64,000 nt of DNA. Origin: Corynebacterium freneyi (GTDB lineage Bacteria; Actinomycetota; Actinomycetes; Mycobacteriales; Mycobacteriaceae). Made by a program: the position numbers and the translations under genes. Position 1 is the stretch's first letter. Each line of letters starts with the position of its first letter. Of this stretch, positions 19,239 to 28,582 are shown piece by piece. The notes under the pieces are model-generated. The model was not told where the DNA came from, did no database searches, and saw nothing but the letters and a program-made list of their open reading frames with translations. The stretch is taken from NCBI RefSeq assembly GCF_030408835.1, contig NZ_CP047357.1, positions 1,674,001 through 1,738,000 on the forward strand, read 5' to 3'.

Positions 19239-19257
19239 GGAGGCTAGCCTATATTCC
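19239..19257. promoter_or_regulatory. Candidate DtxR box between the NRPS operon and the MFS exporter
   Basis: The centre is a perfect 10-base palindrome AGGCTAGCCT (19241-19250). Against the 19-base DtxR consensus I count about 11 matches, so it is weaker at the edges than the site at 12608. It sits in the 220-base divergent region. On the plus strand TTACAT and TATATT are spaced 18 bases and flank it; on the minus strand TATTAT lies just downstream. One bound repressor could silence both directions. Confidence 0.5.
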
Positions 19258-19400
19258 ACACAGGCGCAACACCCGGATTCGCGAAAGCGCCCACCATCCG
19301 GAAAGCCAACCAACAATTCGCAGGGGCGAACTCCGCCCCACTCCGCGTTTCAATTTTCATTGCGTTCCCCATCAATACGACCATCCCGGGAAGGAAGTTC

Positions 19401-20924
19401 ATGAGCTCCAGATGGATCACGGCCGTAGTGGCACTATCGGCCGCCATAATGACGCTGGACATGACCGTCGTCGCCATTGCGCTGCCCGACATCACCGGAG
19501 ACCTATCGGCCAACCTCTCGGATGCACAGTGGATCGTCAACGGCTACGTCCTCGTCTTCGCCGCGCTCCTGCTGGGGGTCGGCGCATTGTCCGACCACAT
19601 GCCCCGGCACCGCCTCTTCATCGCAGGGCACGTCATCTTCGGCCTCGCTTCGTTGCTTTGCGCGGCCGCGCCCACCACCGACTGGCTGATCTTCGGGCGC
19701 GTCGTCCAGGCGATCGGCGCCACCATGGTCTTCGCCACCTGCATGCCGATCATCGCCGACGCCCACGTGGGCGACGAGGCCGGCCGCGCCCGTGCCGTCG
19801 GCGCATTCATGGCCGCCGGTGCCGGCGCCGCAGCCCTGGGCCCCCTGTTCGGGGGCCTCGTCGTCGGCGGTGGCGGTTGGCGCTGGATCTTCGCCATCAA
19901 CCTGCCCGTGAGCCTCATCGCCATCGTCGCCATGATGCTCATCCGCCGTCACTCCCCCGACACGCCCCGCAACTCCGCGAAAGTCTCGTGGTCGTCCACC
20001 GTTCTCGTCGCCACGGGACTGTTCGCCCTGAACTACGCGCTCGTGTCCGGCCCGAAGGACGGCTGGGCGTCCGCCACGGTCATCATCGCGGCCATTGCCG
20101 CAGTCGCGCTGCTCGCGGCCTTCGTCATCCTCCAGTTGCGCCTCGGCGACGACGCGCTGCTTGATCTGCGGCTGTTCAAGGTGCCCTCGTTCACCGCCGC
20201 GATGATCCTTTCGTTCACCGCGCGGCTCGTGACCTTCGGCGTTCTGCCCTACCTGGTGTTCTGGCTTTCCGGCGTGCAGGGCCGCACCGCCATTCAAGTG
20301 GGCCTCGTCTTGCTCGCCCTCGCCCTGCCGATGGTCGTGGTGGCCGCTCCGTCCTCCGCCCTGGAGAAGACCGGCAAGCTCAATCTCGTGACGGGTGCGG
20401 CCATGGTCATCACGGGCGTCGGACTGCTGTGGCTGGGCCTGATCATGGACCCGAGCCTCACCTGGAAGACCTCGATCTTCCCGCTGCTGGTGATCGGAAT
20501 CGGCGCCGGCGTGGCCATGCCGCACATGATGAACCTCGCGCTCGCGGTTGCCCCGGCCGACCGTTCCGGTGCCGCCACGGGCGCCACCAACACGGCATTC
20601 CCGCTTGGCACCGCCGTCGGCGTCGCCATCTTCGGCGCGGTCCTTTCCTCCCATGTCGACAAGCTCGATTGGGCACCCGAGCAGGTTCGCGAGGCCGCAT
20701 CCGAGGGGCGCCTCGACATCCTGGCGAAGGTGCTCGACGGCGCCCAGCTGCAGGACGCCATCGACATGTTCACGGCCGGTCTCTCGGTCGTCCTGCTCAT
20801 GGCCGCGGGGTTCTCTGCGGTGTGCGCCGTCATCTGCTTCGCCGCCATCCGCAACCGCGATCGGATCGGGGATGGGGCCCCCGCCGACGCGGACGATGCG
20901 GAACCGGTTCATGCCCGGAGATGA
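19401..20924 (+). CDS. MFS exporter, DHA2 (14-helix) drug/siderophore efflux family
   Basis: 507 residues with about 14 membrane segments. Family motifs include LDMTVVAIALPDI near residue 19 (motif D1 of DHA2), WIVNGYVLVFAALLL, and GRVVQAIGATMVFATCMPII (motif C region). GGAAGGAA lies just upstream of ATG 19401. It is divergent from the NRPS operon across the DtxR-like palindrome, so a role in secreting the siderophore or an intermediate is a reasonable inference. The sequence alone would equally fit a multidrug exporter. Confidence 0.85.
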   Translation: MSSRWITAVVALSAAIMTLDMTVVAIALPDITGDLSANLSDAQWIVNGYVLVFAALLLGVGALSDHMPRHRLFIAGHVIFGLASLLCAAAPTTDWLIFGRVVQAIGATMVFATCMPIIADAHVGDEAGRARAVGAFMAAGAGAAALGPLFGGLVVGGGGWRWIFAINLPVSLIAIVAMMLIRRHSPDTPRNSAKVSWSSTVLVATGLFALNYALVSGPKDGWASATVIIAAIAAVALLAAFVILQLRLGDDALLDLRLFKVPSFTAAMILSFTARLVTFGVLPYLVFWLSGVQGRTAIQVGLVLLALALPMVVVAAPSSALEKTGKLNLVTGAAMVITGVGLLWLGLIMDPSLTWKTSIFPLLVIGIGAGVAMPHMMNLALAVAPADRSGAATGATNTAFPLGTAVGVAIFGAVLSSHVDKLDWAPEQVREAASEGRLDILAKVLDGAQLQDAIDMFTAGLSVVLLMAAGFSAVCAVICFAAIRNRDRIGDGAPADADDAEPVHARR

Positions 20925-21019
20925 CGGTGCCGTGGGGCGTCAGCCAGGCCGCTGGGTTCTGTCAAAGGGGTGATGGATTCCCACCGCGGGTTCCCGGCCG
21001 GCATCGGCCAAAAGCCGCC

Positions 21020-21913
21020 CTACTCCCAGTTCGCCGCGGCCACCACGGCCGGGTCGACGTCGAGGCCGGTCCAGGCGACGTTGATCTCCCCCAGCGCCTC
21101 CTCCTGTTCGGTGTCGATGGCCTTGGCGCGGTAGAGCTCCAGCAGCGCCAGGAACCGGCCGACGACCTCCATCGACACCCGGCATTCCGACGTCAGCTGC
21201 GAAAACGTCAGCCACGTGCCCTCGCCGGCCAGCCGCAGCGCATCGAGGATCCGCCCGGCCTGCTCCGGGACGGACACCGCGACCTGGTGGATGTGGCCGA
21301 TGCCGACCTCCTCCGGCGGCTTCGGACGCATGACGACAGCGGCAAACTCGGCGAACTGCCGGGCATCCATGTCGATCTCCACCGGCGGCAACAGCCCCTC
21401 GAACCCCGGGTCCGGCCCCGTGGCGCGCGGGTAGCGGTGCGGGGCGACGCGCGCCCAGTCGGCGAACAGATCCGCCACGCGGCTGTACGCCCGGTACTGC
21501 AGCAGACGCGCGAACAGCAGGTCGCGGGCCTCGAGCAGCGCCAGATCCTCCTCATCGTCGACGTCGCCGCGCGGCAGCAGACGGGCGGTCTTCAGATCCA
21601 ACAGGGTCGCGGCGACGACCAGAAACTCGGTGATCTCATCAAGGTCACCGACCGCATCGAGGCTGCGCGTATACGCGATGAACTCATCGGTCACCGCCGC
21701 CAACGCCACCTCGGTGACGTCCATCTTCTTGCTGCCGATCAACTGCAGCAGCAAATCGAACGGCCCGGTGAAGTTGGCCAGCGCCACCCGGAACCCGGTG
21801 AGCTCCTCCTGCACCGCCCCACCCGGAAGCACCTCGGCGCCCGCCACGTCATCCGCCACGGTGCCCGCGACCCCCGGGGCGCCCGGCCCGGACGTCGGCT
21901 CGTCGGAAAGCAA
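21020..21913 (-). CDS. scpA: Segregation and condensation protein A
   Basis: 297 residues if TTG 21913 is the start. ScpA is the kleisin that bridges SMC heads. The hallmark GFRVALANFTGPFDLLLQLI begins near residue 40, followed by DVTEVALAAVTDEFI and DLDEITEFLVVAATLLDLK. The C-terminal winged helix ends LYRAKAIDTEQEEALGEI. The first 35 residues are low-complexity and the true start could lie further in. It follows the ParA gene with a 9-base gap. Its usual partner scpB is 13 kb downstream, beyond the iron island. Confidence 0.92.
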   Translation of the reverse strand: MLSDEPTSGPGAPGVAGTVADDVAGAEVLPGGAVQEELTGFRVALANFTGPFDLLLQLIGSKKMDVTEVALAAVTDEFIAYTRSLDAVGDLDEITEFLVVAATLLDLKTARLLPRGDVDDEEDLALLEARDLLFARLLQYRAYSRVADLFADWARVAPHRYPRATGPDPGFEGLLPPVEIDMDARQFAEFAAVVMRPKPPEEVGIGHIHQVAVSVPEQAGRILDALRLAGEGTWLTFSQLTSECRVSMEVVGRFLALLELYRAKAIDTEQEEALGEINVAWTGLDVDPAVVAAANWE

Positions 21914-21922
21914 AGGCGCCCC

Positions 21923-22801
21923 TTACCCGCCGGTGCGCTCGATGACCTCGCGCGCCAAATTGCGGTACTGCTCGGCGCCCGGGGACTTCGGGGCCCACTG
22001 CGTGATCGGCTCACCGGCCACGGACGTCTCCGGGAACCGCACCGTCCGGGTGATCACCGTGTCGAAGACGGTGTCGCCGAAGACCTCGATGAGCCGCTCC
22101 ATCACCTCACGCGCATGCAGCGTGCGGCGATCGAACATGGTCACCAGAATGCCCAGCACCTCGAGATCGAAATTCAGGCGATCGCGGACCTTTTCCACCG
22201 TGTCGGTCAGCAGCGCCAGACCGCGCAACGAGAAGTACTCGCACTCCATCGGAATGATCACGCCCTGCGCGACGGTGAGCGCATTGACCGTCAGCAGTCC
22301 CAGCGACGGCTGGCAGTCGACGATGATGAAGTCGTAGTCGCGGCGCACCGGACGCAGCGCACGGCCCAACGCCTGTTCGCGGCCGACCTCGTTGACCAGC
22401 TGAATCTCCGCGGCCGACAGGTCGATGTTCGCCGGCACCAGATCCAGGCCCGGCACCGACGTGTGGTGGATGGCGTCGCGGACGTCGGCTTCGGAGTCGA
22501 TGAGCAGGTTGTAGACCGTCAGATCCAGGTCCTCGTGCGGGATGCCCAGACCGGCCGACAACGCGCCCTGGGGATCCAGGTCGACGAGCAGCACCCTGCG
22601 GCCGAACTCCGCCAGCGCGGCACCCATGTTGATGGTCGACGTCGTCTTGCCGACGCCGCCCTTCTGGTTGCACATCGCCAGAATCGTCGCCGGCCCGTGG
22701 GACTCCAGCGGCTTCGGCTCCGGCAGCTCACGCAGCGGACGGCCGGTGAGGCCCACCCGCATGCCATCGTCGTCGAACAAGCCCGACTCAGCCACCGTCA
22801 A
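21923..22801 (-). CDS. parA: ParA-family ATPase of the scpAB locus
   Basis: 292 residues. Deviant Walker A CNQKGGVGKTTSTINMGAAL near residue 45, Walker A' LLVDLDPQGALSAGLG and Walker B YDFIIVDCQPSLGLLTV identify a ParA/Soj-type ATPase. This is the copy that accompanies scpA-scpB-rluB in actinobacteria, distinct from the origin-linked parAB; no parB is adjacent. The start could be TTG 22801 or GTG 22795; AGGA eight bases before the TTG made me keep it. Two perfect hairpins lie just upstream. Confidence 0.9.
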   Translation of the reverse strand: MTVAESGLFDDDGMRVGLTGRPLRELPEPKPLESHGPATILAMCNQKGGVGKTTSTINMGAALAEFGRRVLLVDLDPQGALSAGLGIPHEDLDLTVYNLLIDSEADVRDAIHHTSVPGLDLVPANIDLSAAEIQLVNEVGREQALGRALRPVRRDYDFIIVDCQPSLGLLTVNALTVAQGVIIPMECEYFSLRGLALLTDTVEKVRDRLNFDLEVLGILVTMFDRRTLHAREVMERLIEVFGDTVFDTVITRTVRFPETSVAGEPITQWAPKSPGAEQYRNLAREVIERTGG

Positions 22802-22823
22802 CCCCTCTTCCTTGACCTATGGA

Positions 22824-22865
22824 GATCGGTGTAACCACCGATCAACGCCGGGAGCACACGCTCCC
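22824..22865. repeat. Two adjacent perfect hairpins upstream of parA
   Basis: GATCGGTG-TAAC-CACCGATC (22824-22843) and GGGAGC-ACAC-GCTCCC (22850-22865) are perfect inverted repeats, both with 4-base loops, in the 86-base gap between xerD and parA. They could form RNA hairpins that attenuate or protect the transcript, or be operator sites. There is no U-tract. Confidence 0.5.
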
Positions 22866-22887
22866 CTCGCGACCACTGTACCGGCGC

Positions 22888-23841
22888 TCACCGCGCCCGC
22901 GGGTGAGCACCCGCCCAAACCCTGCGGAGATTATCCGCGGTGACCATCGTGTAGATCTGCGTCGTGGTCACCGACGCATGCCCCAGCAACTCCTGCACGG
23001 AACGCACGTCAACGCCGCCCTCCAACAGGTGCGTGGCGAAACTGTGCCGCAACGTATGCGGCGACACCCGCCCGGCCAACCCGGCGCGCTCGGCGACCGA
23101 CGCCAGGATGTTCGCCGCCGACTGCCGCGACATCCGGCGCCCCAGCGAGTTGATCAGCAACGCCGGCCCCGAATTCGCCCGCGCCCACCCGGGGCGCCCG
23201 CGCACCAGCCAGGCGTCGACGGCTTCGATGGCGGGCCCTCCGACCGGCACGATGCGCTCCTTGCCGCCCTTGCCGCGCAGCAGCACCAGCCGTTCCTCCC
23301 GGTCGAGGTCGTCGACGTCGAGTCCCGTCACCTCGCTCACCCGCGCACCGGTCGAATACAGAAGCTCGACCAAGGCCCGGTCGCGGACGTCGGCGATCTC
23401 GGCGGCATCACCGACGGGGATCGCCTCGATCAACCCGGTGACCTCGTCCACGCTCAAGGCCTTGGGCAAGGCGCTGCCGCGCTTCGGCGGTGCCACGGCC
23501 GCGGCCACGTCGACGTCGACCTCGCCCTCGCCGAGCGCGAACTTGTGCAGCCCGCGCACCGCCGACAGCGCCCGCGACACCGACGACGCCGCCATCGGCG
23601 CCTGCCCCGCATCGGCGTCGCCGCGCGACAGGTGCGCCACGAAAGCCCCGACGTCGGTCTCCGTCACCGCCCGCAGATCACCGCGGCCCAGCCCATCGAG
23701 GAAATCCAGGTACTTGGCCAGGTCCCGCCGGTACGCGCCGAGCGTGTTCGCCGACACGCCGCGTTCGACGGCCAGATGATCGAAAAACGCCTCGGCCACC
23801 CCGCGCGCCGGGCCCGCCGTCTCAGCGTCGGCCGTCGGCAT
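22888..23841 (-). CDS. xerD: Site-specific tyrosine recombinase XerD
   Basis: About 317 residues from ATG 23841, chosen over ATG 23847 because AGGA lies five bases upstream. The N-terminal SAM-like DNA-binding domain ([22 protein letters not shown]) is followed by the catalytic domain with Arg in STGARVSEV, Lys in [22 protein letters not shown] (H-x-x-R), His in [12 protein letters not shown] and the nucleophile Tyr just after it. XerC/D resolves chromosome dimers at dif. The gene overlaps the end of the nudix gene by 20 bases. Confidence 0.93.
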   Translation of the reverse strand: MPTADAETAGPARGVAEAFFDHLAVERGVSANTLGAYRRDLAKYLDFLDGLGRGDLRAVTETDVGAFVAHLSRGDADAGQAPMAASSVSRALSAVRGLHKFALGEGEVDVDVAAAVAPPKRGSALPKALSVDEVTGLIEAIPVGDAAEIADVRDRALVELLYSTGARVSEVTGLDVDDLDREERLVLLRGKGGKERIVPVGGPAIEAVDAWLVRGRPGWARANSGPALLINSLGRRMSRQSAANILASVAERAGLAGRVSPHTLRHSFATHLLEGGVDVRSVQELLGHASVTTTQIYTMVTADNLRRVWAGAHPRAR

Positions 23842-24568
23842 CCGCATCCTGCTTCGAATCCCGCTGCGGCACCTGCTTCAGGTCCGCGTCCGGGCCGAGC
23901 GCCTCGGCCCGTCGCTCCGCGAGCCGGGTGGGGCGGATCGTAAACGGCACGTCGGCTTCACGACGGTCCCTCCCCTCCGACAAGGTCACGTGGGCGGCCA
24001 AAATGCCGGCGACGGCGATGGAGTTGGTGACCTCGCCGCGCAGGACCATATCCGCCGCCTCCGCCAGGTCGACCCAGGACTCGGTCATGTCGGCTTCCTC
24101 GTCTTCCGGAGCCGGGCGATCGACGCTGGACAGTCCCTCGGCGAGGTACACGCGCACGGACTCCTCCGCGAAACCCGGCGAGGTGTAAATGTCGGTGAGC
24201 AGTGACCACCGCTCGGCGGCCACGCCCGCCTCTTCCGCCAGCTCTCGGCGGGCGGCGACGAGCGGATCCTCCCCGGCTACGTCGAGAATGCCCGCCGGCA
24301 ATTCCACCAGGCGTTCCCCCGCCGACTGCCGCCACTGCTGCAGCAGGCAAATGCGGCCGGCGCCGTCGCGCGCCACCACCGCCACCGCGCCGAAATGCTC
24401 CACGATTTCGCGGGCGGCGACGCGGCCGCCCGGCATGCGCACCTGATCCCGCCGCAGAGCGATGATCGGCGCCTCTACGAGGATCTCGGAATCGACGACG
24501 TCGAAGGAATGGGAACCGGCGGACGACGCCGCCCGGGCCCCGGAGGGGGAATCGGCCGTGGATGTCAT
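23822..24568 (-). CDS. NUDIX hydrolase, ADP-ribose pyrophosphatase-like
   Basis: 248 residues. The Nudix box [24 protein letters not shown] lies near residue 110, preceded by [19 protein letters not shown], typical of ADP-sugar pyrophosphatases (the LVELPAG segment). It probably hydrolyses ADP-ribose or a similar ADP-sugar. The C-terminal 40 residues are charged and poorly conserved. ATG 24568 sits 10 bases after the SteB stop. In mycobacteria and C. glutamicum the CTP synthase gene lies between these two; here it is absent. Confidence 0.85.
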   Translation of the reverse strand: MTSTADSPSGARAASSAGSHSFDVVDSEILVEAPIIALRRDQVRMPGGRVAAREIVEHFGAVAVVARDGAGRICLLQQWRQSAGERLVELPAGILDVAGEDPLVAARRELAEEAGVAAERWSLLTDIYTSPGFAEESVRVYLAEGLSSVDRPAPEDEEADMTESWVDLAEAADMVLRGEVTNSIAVAGILAAHVTLSEGRDRREADVPFTIRPTRLAERRAEALGPDADLKQVPQRDSKQDADADGRR

Positions 24569-24578
24569 GACTACTTGC

Positions 24579-25553
24579 CTACTCCGGTTCGGCGGTTTCC
24601 GCAGGCTCTTCCGCGGGCTGGTCGGCGGGCGCTTCCGCGGGCTCCCCGGCGGGTGCTTCCCCGGCCGAGGCGGCACCGGCGCCCTTGCGCTCGACGATCG
24701 CGCGCACCACGCCCACGCGGCCGGCGGCGTCGCCGATGGCGGGCTGGGTGGCCACCGAACCGGCGGCGTCGGACGACTCCAACACTTCGATGACGCCACC
24801 GTCGCGGGCTGCCTCGGGATCCCCGGCGACGACGACCGTGCCGTCGGCCGACAGCGCCTCGGCGAAATCGGCGAGGATGCGCGATCCCGCGGCCGCATCC
24901 TCCCCTTCGCCGGTGCCCGCCCCGGTCACGACGACGATCGCCGCAGTCGGACGCATCGTCCCGTCCTCGTACTCGATGAAGCCCGCGTCACGCAGCGACC
25001 CCAACAGCAGACGACGGTCGGCGACGCTGGCGCGCTCGCCGGCGTCCTCGCCGAGCAGCAGCACCGGCGACAGCGCCTGACCCGCCTGGAAACCAGGGTC
25101 ACGGCGATCGACGTCGAGCGTCGTTCCCGCCGGCAACGCGCTGGTGGCGACGTCCTTGAGCTCATCGGCGCCCTCGGCGGACAGGAACTTCGACGTCACG
25201 CCCAGCCGCGTCACCTCCGGCGCACCCGCATCCCCCAGCAGCGCCTCCATCGCGTCCACCGCCGCCGCATCCGCATCCGGGGTGGTCACGAGCAACACGG
25301 GAACGTCGGAAAGCGAACCGTCGACGACCTGGGCGGCGACATCCTCGACTACGGCGTTGGCCGCATCGGCGCGGACGTTCGCGGCGTCACGTTCGACGAT
25401 GGCGGCGTCGCGTTCCTCGGCGGCCTGCCCGCCGCCCCACTCGATGCCGCCCTCCGGCGCCAGCACGTAGGCGCCCAGCGCCGACCCCGCCGCAACGCCC
25501 AGCGCCGCCCCCGCGACGCCGACGCTCCACGCACCCGACCGCTTCTTCGCCAT
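24579..25553 (-). CDS. steB: SteB/MctB-family cell-envelope protein
   Basis: 324 residues. A short cytosolic start (MAKKRSG) and one membrane helix (about residues 8-32) lead into an Ala/Asp-rich coiled-coil stretch (EERDAAIVERDAANVRADAAN) and then an alpha/beta extracytoplasmic domain. The C-terminal 40 residues are a Pro-Ala-Glu repeat tail. The family covers mycobacterial MctB (copper tolerance) and corynebacterial SteB, a partner of SteA in cell separation. The adjacency to steA, 14 bases away, favours the SteB role. The acidic PAE tail may interact with the cell wall. Confidence 0.82.
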   Translation of the reverse strand: MAKKRSGAWSVGVAGAALGVAAGSALGAYVLAPEGGIEWGGGQAAEERDAAIVERDAANVRADAANAVVEDVAAQVVDGSLSDVPVLLVTTPDADAAAVDAMEALLGDAGAPEVTRLGVTSKFLSAEGADELKDVATSALPAGTTLDVDRRDPGFQAGQALSPVLLLGEDAGERASVADRRLLLGSLRDAGFIEYEDGTMRPTAAIVVVTGAGTGEGEDAAAGSRILADFAEALSADGTVVVAGDPEAARDGGVIEVLESSDAAGSVATQPAIGDAAGRVGVVRAIVERKGAGAASAGEAPAGEPAEAPADQPAEEPAETAEPE

Positions 25554-25567
25554 CGTCTACTCCCGCC

Positions 25568-26752
25568 CTACTTGAACAGGCCCTGGAACCACAGGGCGAT
25601 GGAATTCCACGTGTCGATGAGGTTCTCGCTCACCGACCCGTCGCCGGCGGTGCCCGCGATGGCGATGATGACCGCCAGCGCCACGATGATCGCCAGCAGA
25701 GCCCACATGATGCGCAGGCCACCGCCCTCGACGCGGTACAGGTCCGCGACGACGTCGCCGTTGACCAGCTTGTCGCCCGCCTTCAGACGGCTGAGCAGGG
25801 CCGACGGCAGCGACTGCTGATCGGCCCCGGCGTAGACGTCACCCTGGTCCAGCGACGAACCGGCGGTGACGATCATCGACGCGCCGTGGTGGTCGGCCAG
25901 CACCAGCGCCAGGTCGGTGGCAGAATCCGACAGCGCCGGGAAGGTCATCGCGCCGATGCCCAGGTCCTGGATGTGCTCCAGGCCGTGGGCGTGGCCGTCG
26001 GGGTCGGCCGGGAGGATGACGCGGGCGCCCGAACGCAGCGTGTCCGCCTCGATTCCCGCCGGGTCGCCGATGATGAGGTCCGGCTCGTACCCCTGCACCA
26101 CCAGCGTGTCCGCGCCGGCGTCGACGCCGATGAGCACCGGGTCGAACTCGCCGATGAAGCCCTTCAGGTTCTTCAGAGTCCGTTCGTGGCCCTCGCCGCC
26201 GCTGACGATGAGCACCTTGCGGCCGTCGAGCTTCGTCTCGACCTCCGGGATGCCCAGGCCGTCGACGTACAGCGGGGCCTCGGTGGCGGCGAACTCGACG
26301 AAGTTGCCGGAAAACGCCTCGAGTCGGTCGACCATGCCCGTCCGGGCCTCGTCGAAGTCGGCGGAGATCTTGTCCATCGTGACCTCGTCGCCGGCGGCCA
26401 CGCGCCGGTCGCCGAGGTACAGCTTGCCCTCGTACAGGCGGTGGGGCTTGCCGTCGCGCAGCTTGGACGACTCCGCCAGTTCGACGTTTTCGACGAGAAC
26501 CACGTCGGCATCGAGAAGCATCTGCGGTCCGAAGTTGGGCACGGCGCCGGTGGTGAACGCACCGGTGTTGAGGACGGCCTTCGCCTTGGAATCGATGATC
26601 CGCTGGGCGAGGACCCGAGTGATGTCGGGCGCGTCGATGACGATGATGTCGCCGTCGGCGAGCTTGTTCAGCGCGCGGTCGGAGCGCAGGCAATCGCGGA
26701 CGGTGCCGGTGATGCCCGGTTCGTCGGCGGTCTTCTTCGAGAACAGACTCAT
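25568..26752 (-). CDS. steA: SteA, cell-separation protein with thiamine pyrophosphokinase-like fold
   Basis: 394 residues from ATG 26752. The N-terminal domain begins GITGTVRDCLRSDRALNKL; a central TPK-like catalytic-fold segment includes GVDAGADTLVVQGYEPDLIIGD near residue 215 and VTAGSSLDQGDVYAG. One C-terminal membrane helix (about residues 346-368) precedes a short amphipathic end. In corynebacteria SteA works with SteB to activate septal peptidoglycan cleavage, by knowledge of the family. The pair here is co-directional and nearly contiguous. Confidence 0.88.
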   Translation of the reverse strand: MSLFSKKTADEPGITGTVRDCLRSDRALNKLADGDIIVIDAPDITRVLAQRIIDSKAKAVLNTGAFTTGAVPNFGPQMLLDADVVLVENVELAESSKLRDGKPHRLYEGKLYLGDRRVAAGDEVTMDKISADFDEARTGMVDRLEAFSGNFVEFAATEAPLYVDGLGIPEVETKLDGRKVLIVSGGEGHERTLKNLKGFIGEFDPVLIGVDAGADTLVVQGYEPDLIIGDPAGIEADTLRSGARVILPADPDGHAHGLEHIQDLGIGAMTFPALSDSATDLALVLADHHGASMIVTAGSSLDQGDVYAGADQQSLPSALLSRLKAGDKLVNGDVVADLYRVEGGGLRIMWALLAIIVALAVIIAIAGTAGDGSVSENLIDTWNSIALWFQGLFK

Positions 26753-26835
26753 GGGCCACAGTGTGCCGCCGGGCGGGCCGCGTTCGGTGGAGGCGCGCCG
26801 CAACGAGGTGCAGTCGGCCTCCGCACGGGTGCGGT

Positions 26836-28575
26836 CTACCGGGGCTTCTTGTCGCTCTGGGCCTTCTCCAGCAGATCGGTGGCGTGGGCGCGGCCGGACT
26901 CGGTGCCGTCGAGGCCGGCCATCATCCGGGCGAGTTCCTCCACGCGCCGCTCCCGGTCCAGGGCGGCGACCCCGGAGACCACTCCGTCCTCGGCGACGTC
27001 CTTGGCCACGTGCAGGTGAGTGTCGGCGTAGGCCGCGACCTGCGGCAAGTGCGTGACGACGATGACCTGGTTGTGTTCTGCCAACCGCGCCAGGCGACGG
27101 CCGATTTCCACCGCGGCCCGTCCGCCGACGCCGGCGTCGACTTCGTCGAAGACCAGGGTGCGGCCACCGTCGCCCTCGGCGAGGACGACTTCCAGGGCCA
27201 GCATGACGCGGGAGAGTTCGCCGCCCGACGCGCTGCCGGCCAGCGGGCGGGGTTCGGCCCCCTTGTGCGCCGACAGCAGGAAGGAAACGTCGTCGGCGCC
27301 GGACGGCCCGAAGGAACCGGCCTCGGAAACCTCCACGACCAGGGACGTCATCGGCATGGCCAGGCCCTTGAGTTCCGCGGTGACCCGTTCGCCCAATTCG
27401 GCGGCCAGCGTCGTGCGGATCGTCGTCAGCTTCTTCGCCGCCGCGCGGACCTTCTTCTCCAGCGCGGCGACGTCGGCGGCGAGCTTGTCCAGCGCCTCGC
27501 CGGAGACGTCGAGCGTGCCGAGCTTGCGCCGCGCCTTGTCCCGCCAGGCCAGCACGCCGTCGATGTCCGGGGCGTACTTGCGGGTCAGGTTCCGGATCTC
27601 CGCCTGCCGGGCCAGCAGTCCGTCCAGCGACTCGGTCTCCTCCGGCAACGACTCGAGGTAGGTGCCCAGACCCGCGGAGACGTCGGTCAGGCCACTGGTG
27701 ATCTCGCCGAGACGTTCGGCCAGGTCCGTCAGCTCGGAATCGCCGGAGCCCGCCAACGCGTGCTGCGCCCGGCCCAGCAAATCGGCCGCGCCCTCTTCAT
27801 CGTCGGCGGCGGCACCGGCGGCCGCCCCGATGGCGCCGGGGCCGTCGATGGCCGCCCACGCCACGGTCGCCGCCTCGCGCAGACCGTCGAGATCCTGCAT
27901 GCGGCGGATGGTCTCGGTCAGCTCCACGTCCTCGCCCGGCTCCGGGTCGACCGCGTCGATTTCCTCCAGCGCGAACGTCAGCTGGTCGGCGCGCATCGCC
28001 ATTTCGCGGCGCTTCGACGTGCGCTCCTCCAAATCCTTCGCCGCCGCACGCCACTGGCCGCGCACCTCGCGGTAGGCCTCGAGCAGCGGCGCCACCCGAT
28101 CCCCGCCGAGCCGGTCGAGGGCCGCGATCTGCTCCCCGCCGCCGAGCAAGCGCAGCTGGTCGTTCTGGCCGTGAATGGCCAGCACCGCACCGGCGATGTC
28201 GGCCAACGACGCCGCCGGGGTGCCCCGGCCGCCGATCCACGCGCGCGAACGCCCCTTCGCCGACACCTGACGCGCCAGCAGGATCTCGTCGTTTTCGTCC
28301 CTTTCGCCCCCGCAATCGTCGAGGATCCGGTCGACGTCGTCGGCAAGCGGACCCGCGAGGTCCGCCGTGGACACCCTGCCCTCGACGACGGCCTTGTCCG
28401 CCCCCGTGCGCACGCGACCGGCGTCGGCGCGGCCGCCCGACAGCAGACGCAGGCCCGTGACCACCATGGTCTTGCCCGCGCCCGTCTCGCCCGTGAGCAC
28501 CGTCAGCCCCGGGCTGAACTCCACGGTCGATTCGGGGATGACGCCGAGGTCGCGGATGGTCAGCTCCGTCAGCAT
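26836..28575 (-). CDS. recN: DNA repair protein RecN
   Basis: 579 residues, the usual family length. SMC-like: the N-terminal half has MLTELTIRDLGVIPESTVEF and Walker A TGETGAGKTMVV near residue 29; a long coiled coil spans about 150-370; the C-terminal half has signature LSRVMLALEVVL, Walker B TLVFDEVDAGVGG and the ensuing His loop VTHLPQVAA. It acts in double-strand-break repair. The stop of nadK is seven bases upstream, so they are co-transcribed. Confidence 0.94.
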   Translation of the reverse strand: MLTELTIRDLGVIPESTVEFSPGLTVLTGETGAGKTMVVTGLRLLSGGRADAGRVRTGADKAVVEGRVSTADLAGPLADDVDRILDDCGGERDENDEILLARQVSAKGRSRAWIGGRGTPAASLADIAGAVLAIHGQNDQLRLLGGGEQIAALDRLGGDRVAPLLEAYREVRGQWRAAAKDLEERTSKRREMAMRADQLTFALEEIDAVDPEPGEDVELTETIRRMQDLDGLREAATVAWAAIDGPGAIGAAAGAAADDEEGAADLLGRAQHALAGSGDSELTDLAERLGEITSGLTDVSAGLGTYLESLPEETESLDGLLARQAEIRNLTRKYAPDIDGVLAWRDKARRKLGTLDVSGEALDKLAADVAALEKKVRAAAKKLTTIRTTLAAELGERVTAELKGLAMPMTSLVVEVSEAGSFGPSGADDVSFLLSAHKGAEPRPLAGSASGGELSRVMLALEVVLAEGDGGRTLVFDEVDAGVGGRAAVEIGRRLARLAEHNQVIVVTHLPQVAAYADTHLHVAKDVAEDGVVSGVAALDRERRVEELARMMAGLDGTESGRAHATDLLEKAQSDKKPR

Positions 28576-28582
28576 CGTCGAA

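Noticed and set aside
22888..23841. XerD as an integrase marking a prophage or genomic island
   Set aside because: Its position next to the nudix gene and scpAB-type genes is conserved in relatives, and it has the length and motifs of the housekeeping recombinase.
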